Made by a program: the position numbers and the translations under genes
Shown here: in pieces, positions 24,052 to 30,990 of the stretch
Numbering within the stretch: the stretch's first letter is position 1
How the letters are laid out: the number at the start of each line of letters is the position of its first letter
From: a virus
IMG/VR virus record: IMGVR_UViG_3300043313_001066
Span: 1 to 37,357 of that record
Length of the DNA: 37,357 nucleotides
Direction: 5' to 3' (one strand)
Notes under the pieces: generated by a model
The model's database searches: none
What the model saw: only the letters and a program-made list of their open reading frames with translations
What the model was told of the DNA's origin: nothing

Positions 24052-24431
24052 GCTGCCGCCTCGTCATAGTCACTTATTTCAATGCCGCCCGTCTCAGACC
24101 AGTACTTCTCGGCTCTGAGCGCATACACGTGCTTGTCCTCGGACTTGAAGGCGTCCATGAAGCCCTTGCATAGGTTGTCGATGTCCGGTTTCTGATCATG
24201 CGGAGCGCCGGCCATGGCCAGGCGCTTCCGCTTGCTCCAGGACGCCGGCATGGGGATAAAGAATGTGAGCGCCAGCTCGTGGGGGAGTTGGTAGCTAGGA
24301 AGGTTGAGGCTCAGCTCGTCACAGAACGCGCGGTATCTCACGACAACATCTCGCTGCTTCCACGTGTCCCGCCGTGTCATGCGCGGCTTCCCCATGGGTG
24401 TGATCTCAATGTATTGAGAACTGCTGCTCAT
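24048..24431 (-). CDS. RusA-like Holliday junction resolvase
   Basis: 127 residues. ITPMGKPRMTRRDTWKQRDV at the N-terminus and KPDIDNLCKGFMDAFKSEDK (D83, D85, D99) match the RusA family, whose aspartates bind metal for cutting four-way junctions. In phages the enzyme debranches replicated DNA before packaging. It overlaps both neighbouring small genes by 4 bases. Confidence 0.85.
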   Translation of the reverse strand: MSSSSQYIEITPMGKPRMTRRDTWKQRDVVVRYRAFCDELSLNLPSYQLPHELALTFFIPMPASWSKRKRLAMAGAPHDQKPDIDNLCKGFMDAFKSEDKHVYALRAEKYWSETGGIEISDYDEAAA

Positions 24432-24544
24432 GCGCCTTTCGACAACCGGGCGGCAAGCCTACGGTTTTGTATAACCTGCACCTTGGTGGCTCCCAGGCCG
24501 GCGGCCTGACTTAGATTGATCTCCAGTAACTTTCGACTGTGCAT
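24428..24544 (-). CDS. Short protein upstream of RusA
   Basis: 38 residues, MHSRKLLEINLSQAAGLGAT then KVQVIQNRRLAARLSKGA. The ATG at 24544 follows GGAGAAAGACAT and the stop overlaps the RusA start (ATGA), both signs of a real gene. The sequence suggests a short helix-turn-helix, but it is too short for an assignment. Confidence 0.5.
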   Translation of the reverse strand: MHSRKLLEINLSQAAGLGATKVQVIQNRRLAARLSKGA

Positions 24545-24956
24545 ATGTCTTTCTCCATAATTACAGACAGGGCGCGTTCATGCAGTCTCGCATTGCTGCA
24601 CGAATATTGTCTGTCGTTTACGACGAATTACCCTGCTGGGACCGAAGCCCCAACTACAACGTCGCGCACCAAGCCACCGTTGTGGACGGCAGAGGGGGTG
24701 GGCACCGCTGCCGTCCGAGCTGAGATTATGAATGCTGATGCGAAGCGGGGCAATGGCTTTTAGGAATATTGCTGTGGAAAAGCACGGAGATGTCGCACAA
24801 TCTACATTTGGCGCACCGCGATAACAGGGGCCAAAGGGTATTCTAAACGAAAATGGCTTTGTCAAGGGCAGCGCCCCGAAACGGCTAACAGGGGTACGAA
24901 TGTATATTATGCCATGTCGACTTAATTATGGCCTGCAATACATCATGCCGGCCCGA
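24545..24956. other. Gene-free control region
   Basis: The frames crossing this stretch have poor starts and atypical composition, so I call no gene. On the minus strand TTGACA (24865-24860) and TAGAAT (24845-24840) are 14 bases apart, too close for a normal promoter but near enough to note. On the plus strand TATATTATG lies near 24903. Confidence 0.3.
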
Positions 24957-24986
24957 TTGGCGTCATGGCACTACGGCCGCTAGCCT
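24957..24986 (+). promoter_or_regulatory. Leaderless-type promoter of the 24993 cargo gene
   Basis: TTGGCG (24957-24962), 18 bases, TAGCCT (24981-24986), then exactly 6 bases to the ATG. The start codon would fall at or next to the transcript start. The cargo gene at 32470 has the same geometry. Confidence 0.65.
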
Positions 24987-24992
24987 TCAGCC

Positions 24993-25514
24993 ATGCAAGT
25001 TGTCTGGTGGCTACCGCTCGCCACTGCCATCATCGCAGCAACAGCTGCTCTCGCTGGCACCGTAATCAGCCCCTGGGCCGGTGCCCGGCACGCCCGCCGG
25101 CAGTGGCTTTTGACCAGACGAACGGAGTCTTATGAGCAATTCTTCAACCTCCTCCAAGAGATCCAATTTGACACTTTGATACGAAAGATCGCCAATCAGT
25201 CAGACAAAGCGCTTTTGCCCCAACGAACTGCAAAAGAATTTGCTGAGCGCACACTTCACTTGCATGAAACCTCAAATCGCGTTCAGCTCTACGCATCAGA
25301 TAAACTCAGAGCATCCGCCCAATTAGTCTCCGCTACCTACGGGGCGTTGGCGCTAGCCATACTTATTCCGACTGACGATAAAGAGCGCGAGGAAAGATAT
25401 CGTGCATTCGAGGAAACGGCCGACAGGGCAAAGGTTGATTTACGTCATGAGCTGAGTGTTGAGCGCCGATCTTGGTCGAGGGGATTTAGAAACTCTCAAG
25501 GTACCGGCGGATAG
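24993..25514 (+). CDS. Membrane-anchored cargo protein
   Basis: 173 residues: N-terminal helix (PLATAIIAATAALAGTVISP, about 7-26) and then a helical cytoplasmic domain (RRQWLLTRRTESYEQFFNLL, LHETSNRVQLYASDKLRASA, REERYRAFEETADRAKVDLR). The pattern of one helix followed by R..W...R...Y..F is frequent in small actinobacterial membrane proteins of unknown role. No ribosome site, but a leaderless-type promoter. Ends 29 bases inside the convergent gene 25486-25986. Confidence 0.65.
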   Translation: MQVVWWLPLATAIIAATAALAGTVISPWAGARHARRQWLLTRRTESYEQFFNLLQEIQFDTLIRKIANQSDKALLPQRTAKEFAERTLHLHETSNRVQLYASDKLRASAQLVSATYGALALAILIPTDDKEREERYRAFEETADRAKVDLRHELSVERRSWSRGFRNSQGTGG

Positions 25515-25986
25515 CCGGCAACGAATTCTCAGAGACTCGCACAATGCCCATCGAAGTCACCAACTGATACGAATTCCATTGCGGTTTTCTGGTCTCTCGG
25601 GGTGATAGCGGCTGCAGACGCAGACCCTTCTTGCCAGCCAGCCCCTGGAGTGAGTTCGCCAACGGTCGCCATACGTCATCCCCTCCGGCGAAACAGTGAA
25701 GATCAAAGAGCAGGTCTTCTGGATCGGCTCTAGTGTGGTAGCTCCACCGCCGGAGATATTCGGCGACACTCTCGCTAGGCTCGAACTCGCCATTGCGGTA
25801 CCAGCCGGCTTTCTCCATTGCTACAAGTACTGGCTCATCTTCTGGGAGCGATTCTGCATTAACCGCAGCGTCCCTCAAGGCGATTGAAGCCCCCTCACTC
25901 GGACCATCGAAGCGCCTCTCATATACCGTGAGTCGCCAATCTGCCAGTTTACGCAAGTAGTCCGCCAAAGCGGTTGCGCGATTCAT
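25486..25986 (-). CDS. Hypothetical cargo protein
   Basis: 166 residues with ribosome site GAGGAG 5 bases before the ATG. ATALADYLRKLADWRLTVYE and VAEYLRRWSYHTRADPEDLL are helical; the end ENSLPAIRRYLESF is polar. No membrane helix or catalytic motif. It is downstream of the ArdC-like gene in the early operon and convergent with the membrane gene at 24993. Family not recognised. Confidence 0.55.
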   Translation of the reverse strand: MNRATALADYLRKLADWRLTVYERRFDGPSEGASIALRDAAVNAESLPEDEPVLVAMEKAGWYRNGEFEPSESVAEYLRRWSYHTRADPEDLLFDLHCFAGGDDVWRPLANSLQGLAGKKGLRLQPLSPRETRKPQWNSYQLVTSMGIVRVSENSLPAIRRYLESF

Positions 25987-25998
25987 ATATCTCCTCGT

Positions 25999-26802
25999 TC
26001 AATCAAGAGCGTCGGGTGATACTACATCATCGGCGCGTCCAGCACGAAGGATTCTGTCAGTAGCCCCGAAGACCTGCCTAATCGCCACATCACCCGGCCG
26101 CTCGTCTCTAAGCCAACCCTGGATATACGCCCGGCTCTCGCTCGCCTGGTCCTCACTCATAACATTCAGCTCGTGCATGGTGAGGTACGACGTCGTCTCC
26201 GCCTGGAACTCATAAATGCCTCGATGCAATACGTACTCAACCGCACGGTCCGGTTCAGTGTGGCCTAATACGACGTGGCCTAGCTCGTGGTAGGTGGTGC
26301 CCAGCGGATCGGTTGCCACCGGGTTAACCGCAATCTCACGGCCTGAGCTGAAGCCTTGGACGTTCCCGTCGAGCATGGTGAAAGGCACCCGCTTTATGTT
26401 GAGCGCTTTGAGGGCCGTATCCAGCTCCCAGCCGGGCGTCTCGGCCGGCGGCAGCTCGTCGCCCTCAGTCTGGTTATAGCCGAAGATGCACTTGACGAGC
26501 TTGAAACGGGTATAGGCCGACTCGACCTCACCATCGTCGTTCTTCTTCGTGATCGTGATGGGCCTGACAATCTCAGCGGCCTTGCTACCTTTGAGGACCT
26601 GTCTGCCAAGAGAGCGCCAACGATCGAAAGTCGCCACAGGGCCTTCAACACCCTGCATCATGAGCAGGATCTGGTTGAGAAAGCTGTACCGGTAGAAGCG
26701 GTTATACGTGTTGCCAATATTGCCAGGAGCTGTGAGCGCCGTTTCTAAAGTGGCCGCCCAGTCGATCTCTCGCTGCTGTGGTGACCGTTCACGCATCACC
26801 AT
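25999..26802 (-). CDS. ArdC-like antirestriction protein with zinc-peptidase motif
   Basis: 267 residues. The N-terminal half (about 10-105) has the ArdC ssDNA-binding pattern: NIGNTYNRFYRYSFLNQILL, FDRWRSLGRQVLKGSKAAEI and later RFKLVKCIFGYNQTEGDELP. The second half has HELGHVVLGH (HELGH at 172-176) and a downstream glutamate region (YEFQAETTSYLTMHELNV). Known: ArdC proteins on plasmids bind single-stranded DNA and protect entering DNA from restriction. It is the distal part of the early operon, overlapping the preceding small gene by 14 bases, so it would be made soon after entry. Confidence 0.8.
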   Translation of the reverse strand: MVMRERSPQQREIDWAATLETALTAPGNIGNTYNRFYRYSFLNQILLMMQGVEGPVATFDRWRSLGRQVLKGSKAAEIVRPITITKKNDDGEVESAYTRFKLVKCIFGYNQTEGDELPPAETPGWELDTALKALNIKRVPFTMLDGNVQGFSSGREIAVNPVATDPLGTTYHELGHVVLGHTEPDRAVEYVLHRGIYEFQAETTSYLTMHELNVMSEDQASESRAYIQGWLRDERPGDVAIRQVFGATDRILRAGRADDVVSPDALD

Positions 26803-26992
26803 CCTGCTCGGCCTGCCGCCTCGCCAATATCTCTAAGTCCTGAAAAACGTCTGCCGCGCTCTGGATCGGCGTATTGATCACTGCTCGGTCAAAAGAATCT
26901 AGTTTTATGTTTTGCAGGTCAAGTCTTGGAACCCTGACAAATAACAGCTTGTCGCCAGTTGCAAAATCTTCCCGCACGTCTACTGTTATCAT
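26789..26992 (-). CDS. Small early protein
   Basis: 67 residues, MITVDVREDFATGDKLLFVR then PRLDLQNIKLDSFDRAVINT, ending with EILARRQAEQDGDA. Beta-alpha composition. Overlaps the gene before (ATGA) and the ArdC-like gene after. Unknown function. Confidence 0.55.
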   Translation of the reverse strand: MITVDVREDFATGDKLLFVRVPRLDLQNIKLDSFDRAVINTPIQSAADVFQDLEILARRQAEQDGDA

Positions 26993-27135
26993 GAGCCACC
27001 TCCCGCATCAGCTAGCTCAGGCGGGTCCAGGTGGTTCAGAGGGAGGACGCAATCGTCGCAGGTGTAGTCAAAGTCAGTGCCGGGGATCGCTTCGCCAATT
27101 TTGTGCGCGCCGCAGCCAATTTGTTCATCAGGCAT
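26989..27135 (-). CDS. Small putative zinc-binding protein
   Basis: 48 residues, MPDEQIGCGAHKIGEAIPGT then DFDYTCDDCVLPLNHLDPPE. CGAH and CDDC could hold one zinc ion. ATGA overlap with the next gene and 8-base overlap with the gene before. Too short to appear as a long frame, but the coupling supports it. Confidence 0.5.
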   Translation of the reverse strand: MPDEQIGCGAHKIGEAIPGTDFDYTCDDCVLPLNHLDPPELADAGGGS

Positions 27136-27340
27136 GTTCCGGCCTCCCAATGCTTCCCCACGCGTTCTCCTTGAAAATCTTTATGTACTCAGGCGATACA
27201 CCAGTGCGCTTGAACTTGCGAATGCCTAGATTCAATGGCTGAGAAGTCGGCGGAGCGAAGTAAAGTAACCTCCGATGCTTGAGCTTGACCCGTGTCTCGC
27301 GCTGCGCTTGCTTGTAATCTTTCATATCAAAATCCCTCAT
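27128..27340 (-). CDS. Small basic early protein
   Basis: 70 residues, MRDFDMKDYKQAQRETRVKL then KHRRLLYFAPPTSQPLNLGI and RKFKRTGVSPEYIKIFKENA. Strongly basic, probably nucleic-acid binding. Overlaps both neighbours, consistent with translational coupling. Confidence 0.55.
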   Translation of the reverse strand: MRDFDMKDYKQAQRETRVKLKHRRLLYFAPPTSQPLNLGIRKFKRTGVSPEYIKIFKENAWGSIGRPEHA

Positions 27341-27785
27341 TAAAGTGACCTGGTGACTCAGACATCTCGGTCCTCACCCTGCTGATTGCAGCGGCAACTT
27401 CCTCGGGAGTCTCAGCTGGCTTTGTAGGAGGCAGTACGGTCCGCTTCCAACTCTTGCTCTCTTCAGTACCAGACTTGGTTGACTTATAACTGGCCGCGTA
27501 CCGACGGTCTTTTTCCGTCCGACACTCAAGCGAGCAAACCTTGGCCAGAGCGTGTCCCGAGAACTCCTCACCGCAAATGATGCAGGTCTTGAGATCCGGC
27601 TTCTTAGGCTTCGGTGCCAACTCCTGTTTAGGTTCCAGTTTCGCCGGCCCGTGTTGTTTGATAATCTGCTCGCCAGTCGGAACCTTAAGCTCAATGGGAA
27701 CGAGCTCCGTCTTGCCTCCGGCGTCACGCTGGTCAAAGACTCTGATGCTGATTTTTCCGTTTTCGACGTCAATAAATAACTGCAT
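27327..27785 (-). CDS. Zinc-finger early protein
   Basis: 152 residues. An N-terminal beta part (MQLFIDVENGKISIRVFDQR) leads to a Lys/Pro linker and the finger TCIICGEEFSGHALAKVCSL with ECRTEKDR after it (C-x2-C ... C-x3-C), then a basic stretch and a helical end (EEVAAAISRVRTEMSESPGH). This type of four-cysteine knuckle is seen in phage proteins that bind nucleic acid or host proteins. Role unknown. Confidence 0.6.
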   Translation of the reverse strand: MQLFIDVENGKISIRVFDQRDAGGKTELVPIELKVPTGEQIIKQHGPAKLEPKQELAPKPKKPDLKTCIICGEEFSGHALAKVCSLECRTEKDRRYAASYKSTKSGTEESKSWKRTVLPPTKPAETPEEVAAAISRVRTEMSESPGHFNEGF

Positions 27786-27926
27786 TCATGCGTTCTCCAC
27801 GATTCGCCGCCCGATCTCATCCTGCACAATTTGCAGGTCAACCTTGGCATCGTCCAAGCGGCACTCTATTAATTCTCGCATATCTGACAGCTCCGCCAAG
27901 GACATGCGGCCCAAGTTAGTAGCCAC
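27786..27926 (-). CDS. Small helical early protein
   Basis: 46 residues from the GTG at 27926, or fewer from the ATG at MSLAELS. VATNLGRMSLAELSDMRELI then CRLDDAKVDLQIVQDEIGRR forms a helical pair. Upstream in the same frame YPFRTPNIEYING is also protein-like but has no start codon; a good site AAGGAG with ATG near 27967 lies in another frame. A one-base shift could join them. Overlaps the next gene by 4 bases (ATGAATG). Confidence 0.4.
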   Translation of the reverse strand: MATNLGRMSLAELSDMRELIECRLDDAKVDLQIVQDEIGRRIVENA

Positions 27927-28012
27927 TCCGTTAATATATTCAATGTTCGGAGTCCGGAATGGATAACGTTGTTCGCTTCATTTTCCATTGCTCCTTATAG
28001 TTATAACACGCC

Positions 28013-28198
28013 TCACCACACCAGCAACTTTTGAAGCAGCTTGTCGAACTGCGGCCACTTTACGGCGACGATAATGTATCCAACGATCGCCCAGCCGATC
28101 AGCGACAGAAAGCTTACGAACAAGCCGGCTATCCGCCGGACGCGGCGTGGTCTCGTAGGCGAGAAGATACCGACTATCACCTTTATGCTGTCTTCCAT
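28013..28198 (-). CDS. Small membrane protein of the early operon
   Basis: 61 residues with ribosome site AGGAGAC before the ATG. Basic N-terminus (FSPTRPRRVRRIAG), a hydrophobic helix (LFVSFLSLIGWAIVGYIIVA, about 26-45), then a short tail WPQFDKLLQKLLVW. A longer overlapping frame to 28235 was rejected in its favour. Possibly a host-takeover or exclusion peptide; unknown. Confidence 0.55.
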   Translation of the reverse strand: MEDSIKVIVGIFSPTRPRRVRRIAGLFVSFLSLIGWAIVGYIIVAVKWPQFDKLLQKLLVW

Positions 28199-28241
28199 GT
28201 TTGTGTCTCCTGATTGTTACTTTGATTTTGACCATAAACCT

Positions 28242-28625
28242 CTAGAACGCCATTAGGCCCATACCAAGGAGCATGCCGGCCAGGAAAATAAGTGAATACT
28301 TCAAGGATGCGTTTGACGGCTCTTTGGCTGGCTTGACGGCTGGTAGGTTCGTGAAGACTTCAACTGCTGCTCGATGGTTTGCAGCTCCTCCACTTGACTT
28401 AATAGGGTCGATATAACGGCCTGTGGTGCGACCTTGCGGCCTTGGGGATGGCGAGCTGTTAACCTCGCCGCCAGGATCTTTAAGGCCTGCACCTGCGAGC
28501 TGGGAAACCGATAACCTGGCCTTGCGAGGTGGCTTCCTTCCTGCTTTGTTGGCAGCTGCACGTCCAGCGGGTCGAGTTTTCGTATCTTTCGGAGCATCGG
28601 CTTTAGTTCCTTTCTTGGTTGTCAT
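28242..28625 (-). CDS. Lysine/proline-rich protein with C-terminal membrane helix
   Basis: 127 residues with a ribosome site (GGAAAGGA) 9 bases before the ATG. The N-terminal 40 residues resemble a histone-like tail (TTKKGTKADAPKDTKTRPAG, KAGRKPPRKARL), the middle is disordered and the end is a hydrophobic helix (SLKYSLIFLAGMLLGMGLMA). This combination suggests a membrane-tethered DNA-binding protein. A second long frame (28301-28597) overlaps it in another phase. Confidence 0.5.
   Translation of the reverse strand: MTTKKGTKADAPKDTKTRPAGRAAANKAGRKPPRKARLSVSQLAGAGLKDPGGEVNSSPSPRPQGRTTGRYIDPIKSSGGAANHRAAVEVFTNLPAVKPAKEPSNASLKYSLIFLAGMLLGMGLMAF
28301..28597 (-). CDS. Overlapping frame with ribbon-helix-helix-like segment
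   Basis: 98 residues read in a different phase within the previous gene. The segment YRFPSSQVQALKILAARLTA then RHPQGRKVAPQAVISTLLSQ looks like a ribbon-helix-helix DNA-binding protein, and EELQTIEQQLKSS continues as a helix. No good ribosome site. Either this is a real overlapping gene, or the two frames are parts of one gene with a shift, or the resemblance is accidental. Confidence 0.3.
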   Translation of the reverse strand: MLRKIRKLDPLDVQLPTKQEGSHLARPGYRFPSSQVQALKILAARLTARHPQGRKVAPQAVISTLLSQVEELQTIEQQLKSSRTYQPSSQPKSRQTHP

Positions 28626-28659
28626 GTTGATAATCCTTTCCTTCGGTTACTGATTATGG

Positions 28660-29223
28660 TTAGTCCCGGAACTCGGGCGGGATGTCTTCTTCACTCATGT
28701 GCTCGGCGCCCTCGAACGGGAAGTTGTCCTCCTGGTCCTTGTCGGGAGCAGGGGGCAGCTCGGTGCCGCCGTACTGATGCTCAGACAGGGGGATGGCGTT
28801 CTTAATGGCTGCCGGCAGGTCGATCTTCCCGACTGCTTCCTCCTCATCTACCGTTAAAGAGGCCTTGTTAGGTGAAGGTGTAATCGTGTACTTCGTCTCC
28901 CGGCCAGTACCTTCACGCATAATCACGAGGTCATAGCCGGCGGGATCGCCCCACTCGTCGTTGGCGCCGAGAGCAGCGACTTGCCGGAACCCGGTAACGG
29001 GCAACTGCAAGATCTGTGCTTGCTTATCCTCTTTGTTGTAGATAACCCAGGCGTACTTAGTGCTGACGTTGACGTCATCGCCGCGCCGGAACTCGCTCGT
29101 AAAGACATACGGCTCACTCGCGATGCGGATACGCTTGGACTTGCCATCCTCAAACTTAAAGAACTTACTTGCGCCGCTTGGCGGCACGTAGTCCCGATAG
29201 ACGTTAGACTGTGATTTGACCAT
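28660..29223 (-). CDS. Single-stranded DNA-binding protein, phage type
   Basis: 187 residues with AAAGGAGG 8 bases before the ATG, one of the best sites in the window. The core reads SKFFKFEDGKSKRIRIASEP, VSTKYAWVIYNKEDKQAQIL, TGFRQVAALGANDEWGDPAG, YDLVIMREGTGRETKYTITP, in the style of phage gp2.5/gp32-type OB-fold proteins. The tail is very acidic and ends EEDIPPEFRD, like the protein-interaction tip of SSBs. First gene of the early operon, so it is probably the most strongly translated. Family identity is inferred from pattern. Confidence 0.65.
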   Translation of the reverse strand: MVKSQSNVYRDYVPPSGASKFFKFEDGKSKRIRIASEPYVFTSEFRRGDDVNVSTKYAWVIYNKEDKQAQILQLPVTGFRQVAALGANDEWGDPAGYDLVIMREGTGRETKYTITPSPNKASLTVDEEEAVGKIDLPAAIKNAIPLSEHQYGGTELPPAPDKDQEDNFPFEGAEHMSEEDIPPEFRD

Positions 29224-29250
29224 ATATGGTTCCTCCTTTTGTTAGTGTTT

Positions 29251-29398
29251 AAGCCCATGGCAGGCAATGGCCACACGGCATCCAGGCCCGGCTGGAGAAA
29301 AACAATGCAAAAACCATCCAGGCCAGTTCATGTTTCCGTTCGGCGCCTTACGCTGGTGGGTATACGCCGCGCCCATGACCATTGCCTGGTATGGGCTT
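29251..29398. repeat. 20-bp inverted repeat with 108-bp loop at the early divergence point
   Basis: Arm 29251-29270 (AAGCCCATGGCAGGCAATGG) and arm 29379-29398 are inverted copies matching at 18 of 20 positions. They lie between the minus-strand SSB gene and the plus-strand replication gene. No convincing gene lies between them. Possible operator pair, origin structure or untranslated RNA. Confidence 0.6.
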
Positions 29399-29410
29399 AA
29401 TGTTGATTAT
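29382..29410 (+). promoter_or_regulatory. Promoter candidate inside the right arm of the repeat
   Basis: TTGCCT (29382-29387), 17 bases, GATTAT (29405-29410), reading toward the replication gene. The same TTGCCT -35 with a 17-base spacer occurs at 30464. Confidence 0.4.
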
Positions 29411-29505
29411 CGCGAGCTGGTCAGTCCGGATCTCTCTGAGTTTCGCGGACTCGCTCAAACGAACGCCTGAAAGTATGACGTATTTTGCATACAAAAGCTA
29501 GCGTT

Positions 29506-29590
29506 TTATTCACGCTTGCTGTGGATAAATCGGCCTTGCGCAGATGTGTGAAGGCCCCGTGTGGCAGCTGTGTGCGTGGCGTGTGGATCG
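29506..29590. other. Origin-like region with DnaA boxes
   Basis: A perfect DnaA box TTATCCACA (reverse strand, 29520-29528), a near box TTATTCACG (29506-29514) and a weaker TGTGGATCG (29582-29590) stand close together before the replication gene. The 30436 box lies after it. Known: DnaA binds such boxes to open origins. That this is the phage origin is inference. Confidence 0.5.
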
Positions 29591-29725
29591 CCGGCTAGCT
29601 GTAGGCAGTATCTACGCTGGTCAGCGCCGGTTCGCGCGCCTGACATACGGTACGTCCATGCTTCCCACTACCTTCCGCCAGCGGCGCAGGACTCGCGCGG
29701 CGCCAGCCGTGTTTTAATAAAGCGC

Positions 29726-30430
29726 ATGACGCTAAGTCCGCGCGATGCGCGAATCGTGCAGCTCGTCGAGAGGTTCAAGCAACTTTCTTCCGCTCATATC
29801 CATGAGCTTGTTTTTACTGGCCATGCTTCGCGTACGCCGTGTGACCGCGCTCTGTTACGCCTAACTCAACAGAATTATATAAATAGAATAGAAAGAAAGA
29901 TGGTAGGCGGAGCCGGGGGCGGCTCCGGCCAGTACGTCTATAGCTTAGGGCGGCGCGGCTTCTTTACCCTCCGTGACGGAGGGGAGTACAGACGGACACG
30001 GACTGTCAACTATCACACGTTGGCTATCGCTGACGCATTTCTGACGTTCAAGCGCTTGGAGCGTGCCGGCGTGCTGACAATTGCCGGCGTTTCCACTGAA
30101 CCTGATTGCCATGTAGAAGTTGGCGGCCTTTACCTCAAACCCGATATGCACATAGACATCACGCACGCGGGCGAGCGGCGCAAGCTGTGGCTTGAGGTTG
30201 ACATGGGGACGCAGGGACAGCGCGTCATCCGCGACAAGCTGGAGCGCTACTGGCAGGCGTATAAGTACACGGTAAGCCAGGAATGGCCAAGCTTTCCGCT
30301 GACCTACTTTGTCGCGGTTGACGATGAACGTGTTAAAGAACTCCGCTGGTTACTTGAGCAAGGCTCAAATGAAGCGCAAACGCTGTTCCGTATAACGACT
30401 AATGAACAGCTTCCGTCTCTGTTTGAATAG
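29726..30430 (+). CDS. Replication-relaxation (Replic_Relax) family protein
   Basis: 234 residues from the ATG at 29726, the point where the family-like sequence begins (TLSPRDARIVQLVERFKQLS). A winged-helix part (HIHELVFTGHASRTPCDRAL, LRLTQQNYINRIERKM, SLGRRGFFTLRDGG) is followed by VNYHTLAIADAFLTFKRLER, LKPDMHIDITHAGERRKLWL, EVDMGTQGQRVIRDKLERYW and LTYFVAVDDERVKELRWLLE. The PD-(D/E)xK-like order (D...E/D...) matches Replic_Relax proteins of actinobacterial plasmids and mobile elements, thought to act in replication initiation or DNA nicking. A start at 29561 would add an atypical Cys/Ser-rich extension. DnaA boxes flank the gene. Confidence 0.7.
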   Translation: MTLSPRDARIVQLVERFKQLSSAHIHELVFTGHASRTPCDRALLRLTQQNYINRIERKMVGGAGGGSGQYVYSLGRRGFFTLRDGGEYRRTRTVNYHTLAIADAFLTFKRLERAGVLTIAGVSTEPDCHVEVGGLYLKPDMHIDITHAGERRKLWLEVDMGTQGQRVIRDKLERYWQAYKYTVSQEWPSFPLTYFVAVDDERVKELRWLLEQGSNEAQTLFRITTNEQLPSLFE

Positions 30431-30435
30431 CTGGT

Positions 30436-30444
30436 TTATCCACA
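30436..30444 (+). other. DnaA box after the replication gene
   Basis: Perfect TTATCCACA 5 bases after the stop codon, opposite in orientation to the perfect box at 29520. Confidence 0.5.
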
Positions 30445-30446
30445 GG

Positions 30447-30474
30447 AATAGGCAATAATACGCTTGCCTATTTT
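30447..30474 (+). terminator. Terminator of the replication gene
   Basis: AATAGGCAA ... TTGCCTATT, a perfect 9-bp stem with an 8-base loop, followed by TTCTCC; T-rich end. Its 3' arm doubles as the -35 region of the next promoter. Confidence 0.65.
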
Positions 30475-30492
30475 CTCCCATAAGCACATAAT
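30464..30492 (+). promoter_or_regulatory. Promoter of the plus-strand small-gene operon
   Basis: TTGCCT (30464-30469), 17 bases, CATAAT (30487-30492). Downstream, at 30510-30519, AGGTAGGCATG resembles the GGGTAGGTGC leader element of the late promoters. An ATAAGCA/TGCTTAT repeat overlaps the -10 region. Confidence 0.6.
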
Positions 30493-30577
30493 AAAAGCAT
30501 GCTTATTTAGGTAGGCATGAAGCATTAACAATCTAACAACTCATGCGCTCCTTGTCAGTAATAAAGGAGCAATAACA

Positions 30578-30784
30578 ATGGCAACAATGATAGGCAAGAC
30601 GGCAGCAGAAATGCTGCTACACATTAAGGATGTTGGCGAATTCGATGATTGGCGAGATGTATTTCAAGCCATTCACGAATGGGGCTATAAGACAGACTTT
30701 ACCTATAACCCGGTCACGGATATTAACCGCAATCCCGTTGAAGAATATTTACGAGAGTTTATAGCGGCGGTCTACAATGACTAA
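30578..30784 (+). CDS. Small early protein
   Basis: 68 residues with AAAGGAGC 7 bases before the ATG. MATMIGKTAAEMLLHIKDVG then FDDWRDVFQAIHEWGYKTDF and EEYLREFIAAVYND; acidic and aromatic. Overlaps the next start (ATGACTAA). It shares the phrase (L/F)xxWRDxx with its neighbour, possibly an old duplication. Unknown function. Confidence 0.6.
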   Translation: MATMIGKTAAEMLLHIKDVGEFDDWRDVFQAIHEWGYKTDFTYNPVTDINRNPVEEYLREFIAAVYND

Positions 30785-30980
30785 ATATCCAGAAGCCGAA
30801 AAATGGGCGAAAGTTCCTCGTGATGCCTCAGCAATACTTCAATTTTTGGAGTGGCGAGACTATCACCCCCTGGAATTAGTCGGCCTGAATTATCAGCAAC
30901 AAGTTGAAAAGTATTTTGAAATCGATGCTGAAAGGCTAGAAGCCGAGCGTCGTCAAATGCTCGAAGAGTTGCAAGCCTAA
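30777..30980 (+). CDS. Small early protein
   Basis: 67 residues, MTKYPEAEKWAKVPRDASAI then LQFLEWRDYHPLELVGLNYQ and a charged helix (RLEAERRQMLEELQA). Translationally coupled to the previous gene. No motif recognised. Confidence 0.6.
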   Translation: MTKYPEAEKWAKVPRDASAILQFLEWRDYHPLELVGLNYQQQVEKYFEIDAERLEAERRQMLEELQA

Positions 30981-30990
30981 TGGCTACAGC

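Noticed and set aside
24578-24865. Open frame of 95 codons on the minus strand
   Set aside because: Rich in Cys, Arg and Pro without any protein-like pattern and without a ribosome site; considered chance.
27978-28235. Basic 85-codon frame overlapping the small membrane gene
   Set aside because: The alternative frame 28013-28198 has a clear ribosome site and a membrane helix.
29239-29267. Minus-strand promoter using TTGCCT of the left repeat arm
   Set aside because: The matching -10 would place the transcript start inside the ribosome site of the SSB gene.
29267-29470. Open frame of 67 codons on the plus strand in the early divergence region
   Set aside because: No ribosome site, unusual composition, and its ends coincide with the inverted repeat arms; more likely noncoding.
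29561-29725. N-terminal extension of the replication protein
   Set aside because: Cys/Ser/Pro-rich sequence unlike the family; the ATG at 29726 starts where the family pattern starts.
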